DNA from: Ahniella sp.
GTDB taxonomy: Bacteria > Pseudomonadota > Gammaproteobacteria > Xanthomonadales > Ahniellaceae
DNA: 64,000 nt
NCBI GenBank assembly: GCA_016712105.1
Contig: JADJRU010000001.1
Span: forward strand, 372,001-436,000
Direction of reading: 5' to 3'
Part shown: positions 20,081 through 28,798 of the stretch, piece after piece
Numbering within the stretch: position 1 is the stretch's first letter
Layout of the letters: every line of letters begins with the position of its first letter
Notes under the pieces: model-generated
Told to the model about the DNA's origin: nothing
The model's database searches: none
What the model saw: only the letters and a program-made list of their open reading frames with translations
Made by a program: the position numbers and the translations under genes

Positions 20081-21000
20081 GCCGGCGTGAACTCGATGCT
20101 GCCGGAGGTAGGCTGCATCAGCGCGGGCGCCGCGAGGTAATGATCGACCAGCAGGAACGCGAACAGCGCCATGAGGTACAGGATGGAATAACTGAAGGTT
20201 TCCATGGCAAACCGCTCACTCGGTGGATTCAGCAAGCGGATGGCGTAATACAGGAAGCCAATGCCCAGCACGACGGCACCGCCGAGGTACAGATAGCCAC
20301 TCATGCCCGTGAGCCAGGGCAGCAAGGTCACCAGGAACAGCAGGATCGTGTAGTACAGAACGTGCGCACGCGTGTACTCGACCCCATGCGTGATCGGCAG
20401 CATGGGAATGGCGGCGCGTGCGTAATCTTCGCGCCGGAAGATTGCCAACGCCCAGAAATGCGGCGGTGTCCAGATGAAGATGATCAGGAACATCAGCAGC
20501 GCATAGGGATGTACGGCGTTGTCGACGGCCGCCCAGCCAAGCACCGGCGGTGCGGCACCCGCAGCACCACCCAGCACGATGTTCTGCGGGGTCGCGCGCT
20601 TCAGGTACACCGTGTAGATGACCGCGTAACCGATCAACGCGAAGAACGTGAGTACGGCCGTGAGCACGTTGATCTGCCAGACCAGCAGCACCATGGACAG
20701 CACACCGAGCGTGACGGCGAACAGCAGCACTTGCCGACTGTTGAGTTGGCCGGTTGGCAAGGGCCGATTCGAGGTCCGCGCCATGATGGCGTCGATCCGT
20801 GCATCGAGCAGGTGATTGATCGCGGCGGCACTCGAAGACGCCAGCCAGATGCCGATGCTGGCAATCACCACGACCCGCCAGTCCGGCATGCCGGGTGTTG
20901 CGAGCAGCATGCCGACGATTGCCGTGAAGACAATCAGGGCAACAACTTTGGGCTTGGTCAGCGCAAAGTATTGCGCCGCCTTCTGGGTCAGGGCAGTCAT
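20077..21000 (-). CDS. cyoE: Protoheme IX farnesyltransferase (heme O synthase)
   Basis: A 307-residue integral membrane enzyme of the UbiA superfamily, adding a farnesyl group to heme B to give heme O for cytochrome oxidases. The first Asp-rich motif is NHLLDARIDAIMARTSNRPLP (diphosphate binding), followed by YTVYLKR and the second loop WTPPHFWALAIFRREDYARA. About eight hydrophobic helices are visible. The ATG at 21000 is used because homology starts at LTKPK; the upstream open frame has no similarity. It is the last gene of the SURF1 unit apart from the coupled acetyltransferase gene. Confidence 0.95.
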   Translation of the reverse strand: MTALTQKAAQYFALTKPKVVALIVFTAIVGMLLATPGMPDWRVVVIASIGIWLASSSAAAINHLLDARIDAIMARTSNRPLPTGQLNSRQVLLFAVTLGVLSMVLLVWQINVLTAVLTFFALIGYAVIYTVYLKRATPQNIVLGGAAGAAPPVLGWAAVDNAVHPYALLMFLIIFIWTPPHFWALAIFRREDYARAAIPMLPITHGVEYTRAHVLYYTILLFLVTLLPWLTGMSGYLYLGGAVVLGIGFLYYAIRLLNPPSERFAMETFSYSILYLMALFAFLLVDHYLAAPALMQPTSGSIEFTPA

Positions 21001-21058
21001 CCGAGTAGTGTAGCGGAGGGCTCGCAGCAGGTGAGAAAGCAGCCGGCAATCGTGCGGG

Positions 21059-21622
21059 TCAGAGCACCAATTTGCCGATATCGCGGCGAACCGGCTTGAG
21101 TTCGGCCTGTTCGGGGAATCGCATGACGAAGTAACCACTCGGATCCACCAGACCCATTTGCAGGTCGCTGGACGGCTGCGGCAAGCCTTCGAGCAGTTCT
21201 GGCGGCAAGTCGCGCAGGTAATAGACGCCGCCGATCGAATCGAATGCCGTCACCCCCGCCGGCAGCGGGTCGAGCAGTGCGATCCGCAATTTGCCGGCAC
21301 GCCGGTTCAGTGTCTCGCGGATGTTCGGCACCAGATTGAGGCGTTCGACGCAGCGCGCGTCACATTGGGCGGGGACACGCACCAGAAGGGTCCAGTACCA
21401 CTCGGGCGTGGCGAACCGGAACTCGGCGCCGTCCTGCGTCCGGGCCGTTTCAGTGAGCGGCGCTGAAGGTGTCAGCACCTGGCCGTACGATCGGCGCCCT
21501 TCGGGCATGTAGCCAATCGCTGCCAACACGCCGGCAATCACCATGGGCAGCGCAAAAAGACCGACGATCATCAGCAGTTGCTGCCGACCACGACCAGGGG
21601 CTTGAGCAGTTTGGACAGTCAC
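21059..21622 (-). CDS. Single-pass membrane protein of the cytochrome oxidase assembly cluster
   Basis: A 187-residue protein with one N-terminal membrane helix (about residues 15-37, IVGLFALPMVIAGVLAAIGY). A periplasmic domain follows, holding a pair of cysteines in AQCDARCVERL. The C-X3-C spacing and the folding pattern recall the thioredoxin/SCO type. Proteins like this are regularly encoded between SURF1 and heme A/O synthase genes in Xanthomonadales, so a role in copper or oxidase maturation is likely. The GTG at 21622 overlaps the SURF1 stop (GTGA). The usual heme A synthase gene (ctaA) is missing between it and cyoE. Confidence 0.8.
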   Translation of the reverse strand: MTVQTAQAPGRGRQQLLMIVGLFALPMVIAGVLAAIGYMPEGRRSYGQVLTPSAPLTETARTQDGAEFRFATPEWYWTLLVRVPAQCDARCVERLNLVPNIRETLNRRAGKLRIALLDPLPAGVTAFDSIGGVYYLRDLPPELLEGLPQPSSDLQMGLVDPSGYFVMRFPEQAELKPVRRDIGKLVL

Positions 21623-22326
21623 GACGTTTTCTTCTTCCGATGCAAGAACAGGAACAGGATGATGGCGGCGATCGCGAAGCTGAACCACTGCAATGCGTAA
21701 CCCCGGTGTTTGTCGGCCGGAATTCCGGGCGGTTGCCAATTGCGGGCAAATCCGTCGGCGGGGTCGGATTTTGGCCAGAACACCTTCGGGGACAGGCTCG
21801 GAAGCCCAAGAATCGGTGCCAGGACATCTGGTTCGATACTCATCAGCACACGCGGGAAGGGCCCCTGCCCGACGCTGTCACGAATCAACCCCGGCGACGG
21901 CGGTGCTGCGATCAGACCGGTGGTGCCCAAGGATTCGGGTAATGGCGGAATGGCCGGCGGATGCCGGCGATCCGGCCAAGGCACCCAGCCCATCTGCACC
22001 AGCAGAGCCTGCCCTGAGGTCGTGACCAGCGGCACAAACACCGACACGCCGGTTCGTCCACCCTGAATCTGGTTATCAAGCAGCAGGATCTCGTCACGCC
22101 GCAGCGTGCCCTGAACCGAGGCGGCCGTGTAGGCACGGCCCGAACGCTCCGCTTCCGTGAGTACTGCCGCAAGCGGCGGCGGTGCCTGATCGGCGAGTGC
22201 AGCCGCAAAGTCACGCACGCCCTGATCTTTCTGCAATGCCCGCCCGTATTGCCAGTTACCCGCCGTGAGGAACACGGCCAGGCCAGCAATCAACAACAAC
22301 CAGCTTGTCACCGAAGGTTTGCGCAC
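21619..22326 (-). CDS. SURF1 family cytochrome oxidase biogenesis protein
   Basis: A 235-residue membrane protein that helps insert heme a into cytochrome oxidase. It has two transmembrane helices, one near residues 8-25 (GLAVFLTAGNWQYGRALQK) and one near the C-terminus (FSFAIAAIILFLFLHRKKK). Between them lies the SURF1 periplasmic domain with LLDNQIQGGRTGVSVFVPLVT, MGWVPWP and NWQPPGIPADKHRGYALQWF. The start is the GTG at 22326. It is the first gene of a three- to four-gene unit and divergent from a DUF2909 gene. Confidence 0.93.
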   Translation of the reverse strand: MRKPSVTSWLLLIAGLAVFLTAGNWQYGRALQKDQGVRDFAAALADQAPPPLAAVLTEAERSGRAYTAASVQGTLRRDEILLLDNQIQGGRTGVSVFVPLVTTSGQALLVQMGWVPWPDRRHPPAIPPLPESLGTTGLIAAPPSPGLIRDSVGQGPFPRVLMSIEPDVLAPILGLPSLSPKVFWPKSDPADGFARNWQPPGIPADKHRGYALQWFSFAIAAIILFLFLHRKKKTS

Positions 22327-22390
22327 CGTGCACCAATGCTGCTTGGGGCGGGCTTTATACTGCTCCTTTCATGACGAGGGAATCAAAATC

Positions 22391-22612
22391 ATGCAAGGCC
22401 TGCAAAAATTGCTGGTGGTCGGGGTATTCCTGATCATCGTGTACAACCTCGGCGCGGCGCTTTGGTACATGTACAACAAGCAAGGCGACGAGAAACGTAC
22501 CGTCAATGCTCTCACCCGCCGAATCGCCGTCTCGGTCGGCCTGATTCTCGTGATTGCCGTACTGCTCTACACCGGTGTGCTGGAGTCACATGGGATTCGG
22601 GTTGGGCGTTAG
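22391..22612 (+). CDS. DUF2909 twin-transmembrane small protein
   Basis: A 73-residue protein made almost entirely of two membrane helices (about 6-28 and 45-66) joined by a charged loop with NKQGDEKRTVNALTRRIAVS. DUF2909 genes sit beside the cytochrome oxidase assembly genes in many gammaproteobacteria and resemble Hig1-type respiratory supercomplex factors. That role is inference. It is transcribed divergently from SURF1, with a 64-bp gap that must hold both promoters. Confidence 0.85.
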   Translation: MQGLQKLLVVGVFLIIVYNLGAALWYMYNKQGDEKRTVNALTRRIAVSVGLILVIAVLLYTGVLESHGIRVGR

Positions 22613-22655
22613 GACATCATTTCTCACGCGCTCGAGACGAATCGCCTTGTGATCC

Positions 22656-22742
22656 CTTCTCCCGGGCACCGGGAGAAGGTGGTCCGCAGGACCGGATGAG
22701 AGACAGATTGGCGCGAAGACAACGGTCGTCGCCAGATTTCCC
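22656..22742. repeat. Left half of a BIME-type repeat interrupted by the IS110 element
   Basis: A hairpin CTTCTCCCGG...CCGGGAGAAGG, a second hairpin GGTCCGCAGGACC, then GGATGAG and GTCGCCAGATTTCC. The intact counterpart at 60540-60661 reads through GTCGCCAGATTGCCCTCATCTGCC to the inverted hairpin. Here the unit is split after GATTTCC|CT, and the other half resumes at 23934. Confidence 0.8.
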
Positions 22743-22823
22743 TTGTAAGTTGGTTTTTGACTGGGTTTTTGGTCTTTTCTATATCAATACAGTCTCTTTT
22801 CTTGATCTTGTAAATTCCGCTTT

Positions 22824-22947
22824 CCTGCATCAGACCGTTTTCCCTCTGATCCTAAAAGGTCGTAGATGAGCTTGGGTCGATGCAGGTTTTTATCCCCACA
22901 TCCCGAACAGTTGCCAGGGCTCGAAGCCCGCTTCCGCAAGGCCGGGA
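22824..22947 (+). ncRNA. Predicted bridge RNA of the IS110 element (two guide loops)
   Basis: The first loop has a stem CCTGCATC (22824-22831)/GATGCAGG (22879-22886), extended by GACC/GGTC. Its 5' strand carries TTTCCCT (22839-22845), identical to the left target 22737-22743. A small hairpin follows at 22848-22861. Its 3' strand carries GTAGATGAG (22862-22870), complementary to the right target CTCATCTGC with one G-U pair. The second loop has a stem TCCCG/CGGGA (22901-22905/22943-22947). It carries ACAGTTGC (22907-22914), identical to the right IS end 23925-23932, a hairpin GGGCT-CGA-AGCCC (22917-22929), and GCAAG (22936-22940), pairing with CTTGT at the left IS end. This matches the known target-loop and donor-loop layout of IS110 bridge RNAs. 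The RNA ends are not determined. Confidence 0.8.
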
Positions 22948-22965
22948 ACCAGGAGATTGGAACCT

Positions 22966-23916
22966 ATGAACACGGGAAAATGCATTGGTGTTGATGTTTC
23001 AAAGGCACGGTTGGATACATCGATGTCCGGACCAGGCCAAGAATCGAGCTTTGCGAACGGTCCAGAAGGCATTGAATCATTGACGCAAGCGTTGCTGGCA
23101 CAGACACCCAAGCTGGTGGTGCTGGAGGCGACTGGCGGTCTGGAACGGGCCTTGGTCGCTGCGTTGGTGTCACAACGGCTGCCGGTCGCTGTAGTCAATC
23201 CCCGGCAAGTGCGTGACTTCGCCAAAGCGACAGGCCGCTTTGCCAAGACAGACCAGATCGACGCGAATATCTTGGCGCGCTTCGGGGAGGCCATTGAACC
23301 GGCGCAGCGTCCGATACCGGATGAAGCAGCTCAGGAGCTATCCGACCAGTTGACGCGCCGCCGGCAGTTGGTGGACATGCTCACCATGGAGAAGAATCGG
23401 CTGAAGCAGGCGCCCAACAAGGCAGTACGCCAGGATCTGAAGAAGCACATTGAGTGGCTGGAGAACCGCGTCTCTGCCAGTGAGGATGGGCTGAAGCGAG
23501 CCGTGGAGAACTCGCCGGCATGGCAAGCCAAGCGCGACCTGCTGGTTGAAGTGAAGGGCGTCGGCGATGTGACAGCCCTGACCTTGCTCGCTCAGTTGCC
23601 GGAGTTGGGCCAAATCAGTCGCAAACAAATCGCGGCATTGGTGGGCGTATCCCCGTTCAACCGAGACAGTGGCACCATGCGTGGCAAGCGCACAGTGTGG
23701 GGCGGACGTGCGTCAGTGCGCCACGTCCTGTACATGGCGACGCTGACAGCCAAGACGTGGAATCCCACGATAAAGGCGTTCCACGACCGGCTCGTGAGCA
23801 ATGGCAAGTGCGCCAAAGTCGCCATAGTGGCAAGCATGCGCAAGCTACTGATCATGCTGAATGCCATGGTACGAGATGGGAAAAGATGGGACCCGCACCC
23901 CGCTCAAACCACTTGA
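22966..23916 (+). CDS. IS110-family transposase (DEDD recombinase)
   Basis: A 316-residue bridge-RNA-dependent recombinase. The N-terminal RuvC-like DEDD domain shows GVDVSKARLDTS (first Asp), VVLEATGG (Glu) and KTDQIDANILARFGE (Asp pair). A coiled region follows with RRRQLVDMLTMEKNRLKQ. The C-terminal Tnp domain has VGDVTALTLLAQLPELG and ALVGVSPFNRDSGTMRGKR, with the conserved catalytic-serine region. The reading frame is intact and full length, so the element may still be active. The ATG at 22966 has AGGAG 10 bases upstream; that segment immediately follows the predicted bridge RNA. Confidence 0.95.
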   Translation: MNTGKCIGVDVSKARLDTSMSGPGQESSFANGPEGIESLTQALLAQTPKLVVLEATGGLERALVAALVSQRLPVAVVNPRQVRDFAKATGRFAKTDQIDANILARFGEAIEPAQRPIPDEAAQELSDQLTRRRQLVDMLTMEKNRLKQAPNKAVRQDLKKHIEWLENRVSASEDGLKRAVENSPAWQAKRDLLVEVKGVGDVTALTLLAQLPELGQISRKQIAALVGVSPFNRDSGTMRGKRTVWGGRASVRHVLYMATLTAKTWNPTIKAFHDRLVSNGKCAKVAIVASMRKLLIMLNAMVRDGKRWDPHPAQTT

Positions 23917-23933
23917 TCTGAGACACAGTTGCT

Positions 23934-24066
23934 CATCTGCCCTCCGGGCATCTTCTCCCGCAAGCGGGAGAAGAAAATATTGCCTATCAACAGATTTTCT
24001 CAGCCTTCGGCATCTTCTCCCGCAAGCGGGAGAAGAACATATTGCCTGAAGACAGTTTTCTCAGGC
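23934..24066. repeat. Right half of the BIME and a 62-bp tandem duplication of the REP unit
   Basis: TCATCTGCCC, a GGGC hairpin and TTCTCCCGC/GCGGGAGAA (23953-23972) complete the BIME broken by the IS. A second copy starting CATCTTCTCCCG lies 62 bp further on (24011). Each is followed by AAGAA(A/C)ATATTGCCT and a TTTTCTCAG. The block runs into the stop of the acyl-CoA dehydrogenase gene and may serve as its transcription end. Confidence 0.8.
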
Positions 24067-25743
24067 TCAGGCGTAAATGTCGCTCGCAAGCATGCGCGCT
24101 TCCATGCCGGTGGGCGTGGAGAGGCGGATGGTGCCAAGGCGCGCGAACCGTTTTGCGGCTGCGAGTGCCCGCGGGTCGTTCTCGGCGCGGAAGCTCCATT
24201 CGGCATGACGGGCCAACACGGCCAGCGCCAGGGTACGCGAGAGCGTGAACGCCAGCCCACGCGCGCCGGCAGGTAATTCATCCTTGGTTGCCGACCGCTT
24301 TTGAAGCCATTCGGCCACCGCGGTGGCCGATTCGCGGATCTGCTTCACGACACTTTCCATCTCGGGCAAGGTGATCTGCGCCGTCAAGGAGCGGATCGCC
24401 GTGAGCCAGTGCTGCAGGCCACCAACCTGTCGCAGCGCCTTCAATACATCCAGCGCCAGCACATTGGTGGTGCCTTCCCAGATCGGCAAAACTTGCGCGT
24501 CACGCAACAACGCGGGCAGCCCGGAATCTTCGCAGTAGCCGATCCCCCCGAGCGCTTCGAGGCACTCGGAGACGCCAGCCACCGCCAACTTGCCGGTGTA
24601 GAGCTTGAGCGCCGGCGTGAGCAGCCGCACCAGCGCATGCGAAGGATCGTCGGAACTGGTGTACTCGCTGCGCCCCAGTTGCTCGACCACGTAAAACGTC
24701 AGATGAAACGCGGCTTCGAGTTCAACCTGGACGTCTGCCAGGGTTTCCTGATGCAAGGGATGATCCAGCAAGGGCATACCGAACACGACACGCCGCGCCG
24801 AGTAGTCACGCGCAAGCGCCAAAGCCCGGCGCAAGGTTGCGATCGAGCACACGGCGTTCCACACCCGTGTGGTGTTGAGCAGCGGTGTGATCAGCTTGAC
24901 CCCGCCTTTCATCTCGCCGACGAGTTCAGCCGGCGTTCCATTGAGCCGCAACTCGGCGGTCGGCAACTTGCGTGTCCCGAGTTTGTCTTTCAGTCGATCG
25001 ACTTCGATGTTGCGCAGCCTGCCCTCGTTCTTCCAGGGTTCGACCATGAAGAGCGCCAACTGGTCGGCCCCATGGCTGTTGCCTTCCGGACGCGCGAGCA
25101 ACAGCGCCATGTCTGCCACCACCGCCGATGCAAACCACTTGCGGCCAGTGAGGCGCCAGCGGCCCCGTTGATCCTGTTTCGCCACGGTCTCGATACCACT
25201 GACATCGGAGCCACCACTGGTCTCCGTCATCCATTGCCCACTGATCCAGAGGTCTTCGGCCGAACGCGACAACAGGTGCGGCACCGCCCGATCGATCAAC
25301 GACGAGTTACCGGATTCCTGAAGGCAGCGCACGGCGCCGTCACTCATCGCCAACGGGCAGGTATAGAACTCGCTGGACGGGTGGTACAGATAGATCCGCG
25401 TGAACTGATGCAACCGCGCGTACTGCGCGAGCTTGGGGTCATGACCGCTGCTGACCAGGCCCCAATGCGCGGCAAACGCCTTGCCCTGTTTCCAGTGCGA
25501 CGACAGGCTGATTTGATCGACCCGGTTGCCGTATGCATCGAAGTGCGTCAACTCGGGGTTGAACCGGTAATCACGCTGCACTCTGGGATCGAGGTCGGTG
25601 ACGATCACGTCGCCGAGTTCCGTGAGCACCTGCTCCAGGCCAGCCAGTTGATTTGCCGGGCATACACGCTTGACCAGCGACCGCAGCATGCGGTCGTCGA
25701 GGTAGGGATTGGCGAGTACGGGTGCGGCTTGGGTAAAGGCCAT
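24067..25743 (-). CDS. Acyl-CoA dehydrogenase, AidB-like
   Basis: A 558-residue flavoprotein. The layout is that of the AidB subgroup: a long N-terminal domain with VRDYRFNPELTHFDAYGNRVD-like text, then FAD contacts MTETSGGSDVSGIET and WRLTGRKWFASAV. The C-terminal domain contains LEALGGIGYCEDSGLPALLRDAQVLPIWEGTTNVLALDVL, whose Glu is at the usual catalytic position. Likely roles are acyl-CoA oxidation or, as with E. coli AidB, protection from alkylation stress; these cannot be separated by sequence. The ATG at 25743 is chosen over a TTG two codons upstream. Confidence 0.92.
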   Translation of the reverse strand: MAFTQAAPVLANPYLDDRMLRSLVKRVCPANQLAGLEQVLTELGDVIVTDLDPRVQRDYRFNPELTHFDAYGNRVDQISLSSHWKQGKAFAAHWGLVSSGHDPKLAQYARLHQFTRIYLYHPSSEFYTCPLAMSDGAVRCLQESGNSSLIDRAVPHLLSRSAEDLWISGQWMTETSGGSDVSGIETVAKQDQRGRWRLTGRKWFASAVVADMALLLARPEGNSHGADQLALFMVEPWKNEGRLRNIEVDRLKDKLGTRKLPTAELRLNGTPAELVGEMKGGVKLITPLLNTTRVWNAVCSIATLRRALALARDYSARRVVFGMPLLDHPLHQETLADVQVELEAAFHLTFYVVEQLGRSEYTSSDDPSHALVRLLTPALKLYTGKLAVAGVSECLEALGGIGYCEDSGLPALLRDAQVLPIWEGTTNVLALDVLKALRQVGGLQHWLTAIRSLTAQITLPEMESVVKQIRESATAVAEWLQKRSATKDELPAGARGLAFTLSRTLALAVLARHAEWSFRAENDPRALAAAKRFARLGTIRLSTPTGMEARMLASDIYA

Positions 25744-25886
25744 CGGCAAGGTTCACTATCGGGTCGGCGGACGTTATCGGGAAGGCCAATGGCGAACAAG
25801 GCCGGGTGCAGCGAACGGGTCAGCCGCCCGCAAACCGGGTAATTCAGAATGGCTGCCGGCTGAGGTTCTGTTATCGTGTCCGAGCG

Positions 25887-26201
25887 ATGCCCTCAAGTTT
25901 CCGCCCTCTCCCAGACGATTCACTCAGTAGGGTGATCCACGATTATCTCGTGGAAATGCTGGACGCGCGACTGGACGACACGAGCATTTGCCCCAGCGAA
26001 ACCGCACGGCTGCTGGGCGAAGACTTGCGCGTCGAATGGCGCGACCTGATGCGCCCGATCCGCGAGATCGCCGCCCGGTTGGCCGAAGAAGGCCGGCTGG
26101 AAGTGGTGCAGGATGGGCAGGCCGTCAATATCCGCGATGCCCGTGGGCCTGTTCGCTTGCGTCGGAAGCCGCGACCGAATCGGCAGCAGTCCCCGACATG
26201 A
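25887..26201 (+). CDS. DUF3253 winged-helix-like protein
   Basis: A 104-residue protein with the DUF3253 pattern: ICPSETARLLG, WRDLMRPIREIAARLAEEGRLEVVQDGQAV and a basic tail with GPVRLRRKPRPNR. The family is predicted to adopt a winged-helix fold and its function is unknown. The ATG at 25887 is preferred because similarity begins about a dozen residues later. It is a solitary gene between divergent and convergent neighbours. Confidence 0.85.
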   Translation: MPSSFRPLPDDSLSRVIHDYLVEMLDARLDDTSICPSETARLLGEDLRVEWRDLMRPIREIAARLAEEGRLEVVQDGQAVNIRDARGPVRLRRKPRPNRQQSPT

Positions 26202-26243
26202 CCACGCGCGGCTCTCGGGCCGCGCACCAAAGTCGTCCGGAAA

Positions 26244-28775
26244 TCAAGCCGACTTGGGTGTCGGCGCAATGTCTACGCTGCGCGATTCGCCCGCCAGCTT
26301 CAGGATGGAATGACGCAATTCACGTGACAGGATGAGCTTGGCGTCGTTCGCCATGGTGTCCAGGTCCTGGCCAAAATCGAGCTTGGCCTGGTCGTCGAGC
26401 CAGACGACCTTCTTTTCGCGCAGGGTCGAGATGAAGCCGCGGAACAGGGACTTGTCGAAGAACTCCGGTGCCGCCTGAGTGTGCAACAGCGACAACCGCT
26501 GTGCCGTGAGGTGACAGAGGTTTTCCAGTTCACTGGTGGACAGGCGTTTGGCGCCTTTTTTCACCAACAAGGCGATGGCAATGTAATACCGCTCGAACGC
26601 CTGCTGCAGGCTCGTGGCGATCACCCGCAACTGGTAGGCCTCGTCGGTCTGGCCGATCTTGCGGCGCAGGATACGACCGTCTTCTCCGTCGGCTTCCAGC
26701 AGGCCGAGGCGAATGAAGCCCTCGATGCGCTGCTGCAAGTGCTCACCGAATTCCTCTTCCGTCCAGGACAGGAACAACTCGTTCTGGATGAACGGATAGA
26801 TGAACCGACCGAGACGCTCGACGCTCGCACGTTGCAAGCGCCGGTTGTTCAGGAAACAGCACGCGACCCATGCCGAACTGGCAAACAGGTGCAGCACGTT
26901 GTTGCGGAAATAGCTGAGCATGACGCCCATGTCGCCGGGCGCTTCGAGCACATCACCAAGCGGGTGCTTGACGCGTTCGATCACCTTCATCTGCTCGCCG
27001 TATTGGATGATCTCGGCAGCCGACATTTCGGTAATCGAGACCCGATCGGAATACGGCAATTCGGCCAGCAGGCGTCGGAACAGTTCGATCTGGCGGATCA
27101 GGTCGTCTTCGGCCATCGCGTGTTTCGGCGTGGCCAGCAACGCCAGGGCGAGCAGGTTGATCGGATTGACGTCGGCAGCACGGTTGATGTTGACCATGAT
27201 CCGATGCGCCAGATCGACCACCGTGTCATTGAACCAGGGTTGTTTGTCCTGTTTGGCTTCTTCTCGCCAGTTCGGTACCGCGTTGTCCAGGTGTTGCGCC
27301 AGGTAGATCGGCTCGCCGAAGCTGACGCTGACCTTGCCGTACTTTTCGCGCAGCAACTTGAGCGATCGGAACAGGCCCCACAGCGATTCTTTTTCCTTGG
27401 CCTTGCCGGACAACTCGCCAATGTAGGCCTTGCCTTCCAACAGTCGCTCGTAGCCGATGTAAACCGGCTGGAAGACCACGGGCCGTTGCGACTCGCGCAG
27501 GTAACTGCGGACAGTCATCGCGAGCATGCCGGCACGCGGTTCGAGCAGGCGACCTGTGCGGCTGCGTCCGCCTTCAATGAAATACTCCAGCGACACACCG
27601 CGCTTGAACAACTGCGCCACATATTCGCTGAACACGGCCGAGTACAGCGCATTCGCGCGGAAACTGCGGCGCAGGAAGAATGCACCGCCCTTGCGCAGCA
27701 AGGAACCGACGACCGGAAGATTGAGATTCACGCCAGCCGCGATGTGCGGCGGCACGATGCCGTTCACGTACAACAGGTACGACACCAGCAGATAGTCGAT
27801 GTGACTGCGGTGGCAGGGCACATAGACCACTTCATGACCAGGTGCCGCCTGTTTCAGCGTATCGAAGTTGAACGTGCGGATGCCGCCGTAGAGTTTGTTC
27901 CAGAACGGCTGCAGCAGGAACGACGCAGAGCGCACCACGGTATGCGAATAGTCCGCAGCGATTTCCCAGGCGAACGAACGCGCACGGGCTTCGGCTTGTT
28001 CCAGCTTGATGCGTTCCTTGCCTGCCGATGCCTGAATGGCCTGGCGGACGCCTTCGGCGTTGATCGCGGTGTCGATGACGGTGCGGCGATGTGACAGGTC
28101 GGGCCCGATCACCGCCGTTCGGATGCGCCGGAAGTGCGCGCGCATGACCCGACTGGCCTTGCGCACGGTGCGCTCGGTGTCCATGCCATCGTTCAGCACG
28201 TCGCGCAGACTCACCGGCGCCGAGAAATGGACGATCGTGTCGCGACCATTCAGCAGCACGCCGAGCAAACGCCGGAAGCGGCCGACCATGTTCCAGTTTT
28301 CGGCGAACAACACGCGGAACCAACCGGATTCACTGGCCGGCGCGCGACCCACAAAAATCGACACCGGCACGACATGGACGTCGAGGTTCGGATCGGCGCG
28401 CAGTGCCGCGACGATCTGCGACAGCCCGCTGGAGTGCGTGCGGTTTCGTGGCCTGCGGAACCACAGGCCGTCGCGTCGCGACAGAGCCAGCAGCGCCCGC
28501 GACTTGTGCATCAACCCGCCGGGCATCGGCATCAGTGGTGGCGGCAACAAATGCTCGCGGCAAGCTTCTTCGAGGATCACGGCATTGGAAATGCCGTAAC
28601 GCTCAAGCAGATAGACCACCGGCGTCTGCCGCGCCTTGAGCAGCAGGCCGGGCTCGGGCGGCTCGGTGCGGATCTTGAGCCACGGGCGAGTCAGCGCCGC
28701 GACCACGCGCCAGAGCCACGGCGCGCGATCGGCGTGGTGGGTTACCCCGTCAAGGACCATTCGTTCGGTCGCCAT
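26244..28775 (-). CDS. plsB: Glycerol-3-phosphate 1-O-acyltransferase
   Basis: An 843-residue inner-membrane-associated enzyme performing the first step of phospholipid synthesis, acylation of sn-glycerol 3-phosphate from acyl-ACP or acyl-CoA. The acyltransferase blocks are visible: block I HRSHIDYLL (H-X4-D), block II GGAFFLRRSFR, block III FIEGGRSRTGR and block IV PVYIGYERL. Length matches the large E. coli-type PlsB (about 800 residues). The ATG at 28775 gives the usual N-terminus. It is probably monocistronic; a lipoprotein gene begins 24 bp upstream in the same direction. Confidence 0.96.
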   Translation of the reverse strand: MATERMVLDGVTHHADRAPWLWRVVAALTRPWLKIRTEPPEPGLLLKARQTPVVYLLERYGISNAVILEEACREHLLPPPLMPMPGGLMHKSRALLALSRRDGLWFRRPRNRTHSSGLSQIVAALRADPNLDVHVVPVSIFVGRAPASESGWFRVLFAENWNMVGRFRRLLGVLLNGRDTIVHFSAPVSLRDVLNDGMDTERTVRKASRVMRAHFRRIRTAVIGPDLSHRRTVIDTAINAEGVRQAIQASAGKERIKLEQAEARARSFAWEIAADYSHTVVRSASFLLQPFWNKLYGGIRTFNFDTLKQAAPGHEVVYVPCHRSHIDYLLVSYLLYVNGIVPPHIAAGVNLNLPVVGSLLRKGGAFFLRRSFRANALYSAVFSEYVAQLFKRGVSLEYFIEGGRSRTGRLLEPRAGMLAMTVRSYLRESQRPVVFQPVYIGYERLLEGKAYIGELSGKAKEKESLWGLFRSLKLLREKYGKVSVSFGEPIYLAQHLDNAVPNWREEAKQDKQPWFNDTVVDLAHRIMVNINRAADVNPINLLALALLATPKHAMAEDDLIRQIELFRRLLAELPYSDRVSITEMSAAEIIQYGEQMKVIERVKHPLGDVLEAPGDMGVMLSYFRNNVLHLFASSAWVACCFLNNRRLQRASVERLGRFIYPFIQNELFLSWTEEEFGEHLQQRIEGFIRLGLLEADGEDGRILRRKIGQTDEAYQLRVIATSLQQAFERYYIAIALLVKKGAKRLSTSELENLCHLTAQRLSLLHTQAAPEFFDKSLFRGFISTLREKKVVWLDDQAKLDFGQDLDTMANDAKLILSRELRHSILKLAGESRSVDIAPTPKSA

Positions 28776-28798
28776 GGGCCTGCGAAAGCGCTCGAGTC

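Larger units (their letters stand above)
22742..23933 (+). mobile_element. IS110-family insertion sequence, inserted at a CT core in a BIME repeat
   Basis: An element of about 1.19 kb with no terminal inverted repeats, as usual for IS110. The boundaries are inferred by comparing the flanks with the uninterrupted BIME at 60540-60661. The left flank ends ...AGATTTCC-CT and the right flank starts CT-CATCTGCCC, so a CT dinucleotide is present at each junction (22742-22743 and 23932-23933). It consists of a left non-coding end of about 220 bp, one transposase gene and a very short right end. Base composition of the left end is AT-rich compared with the host. Confidence 0.85.
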
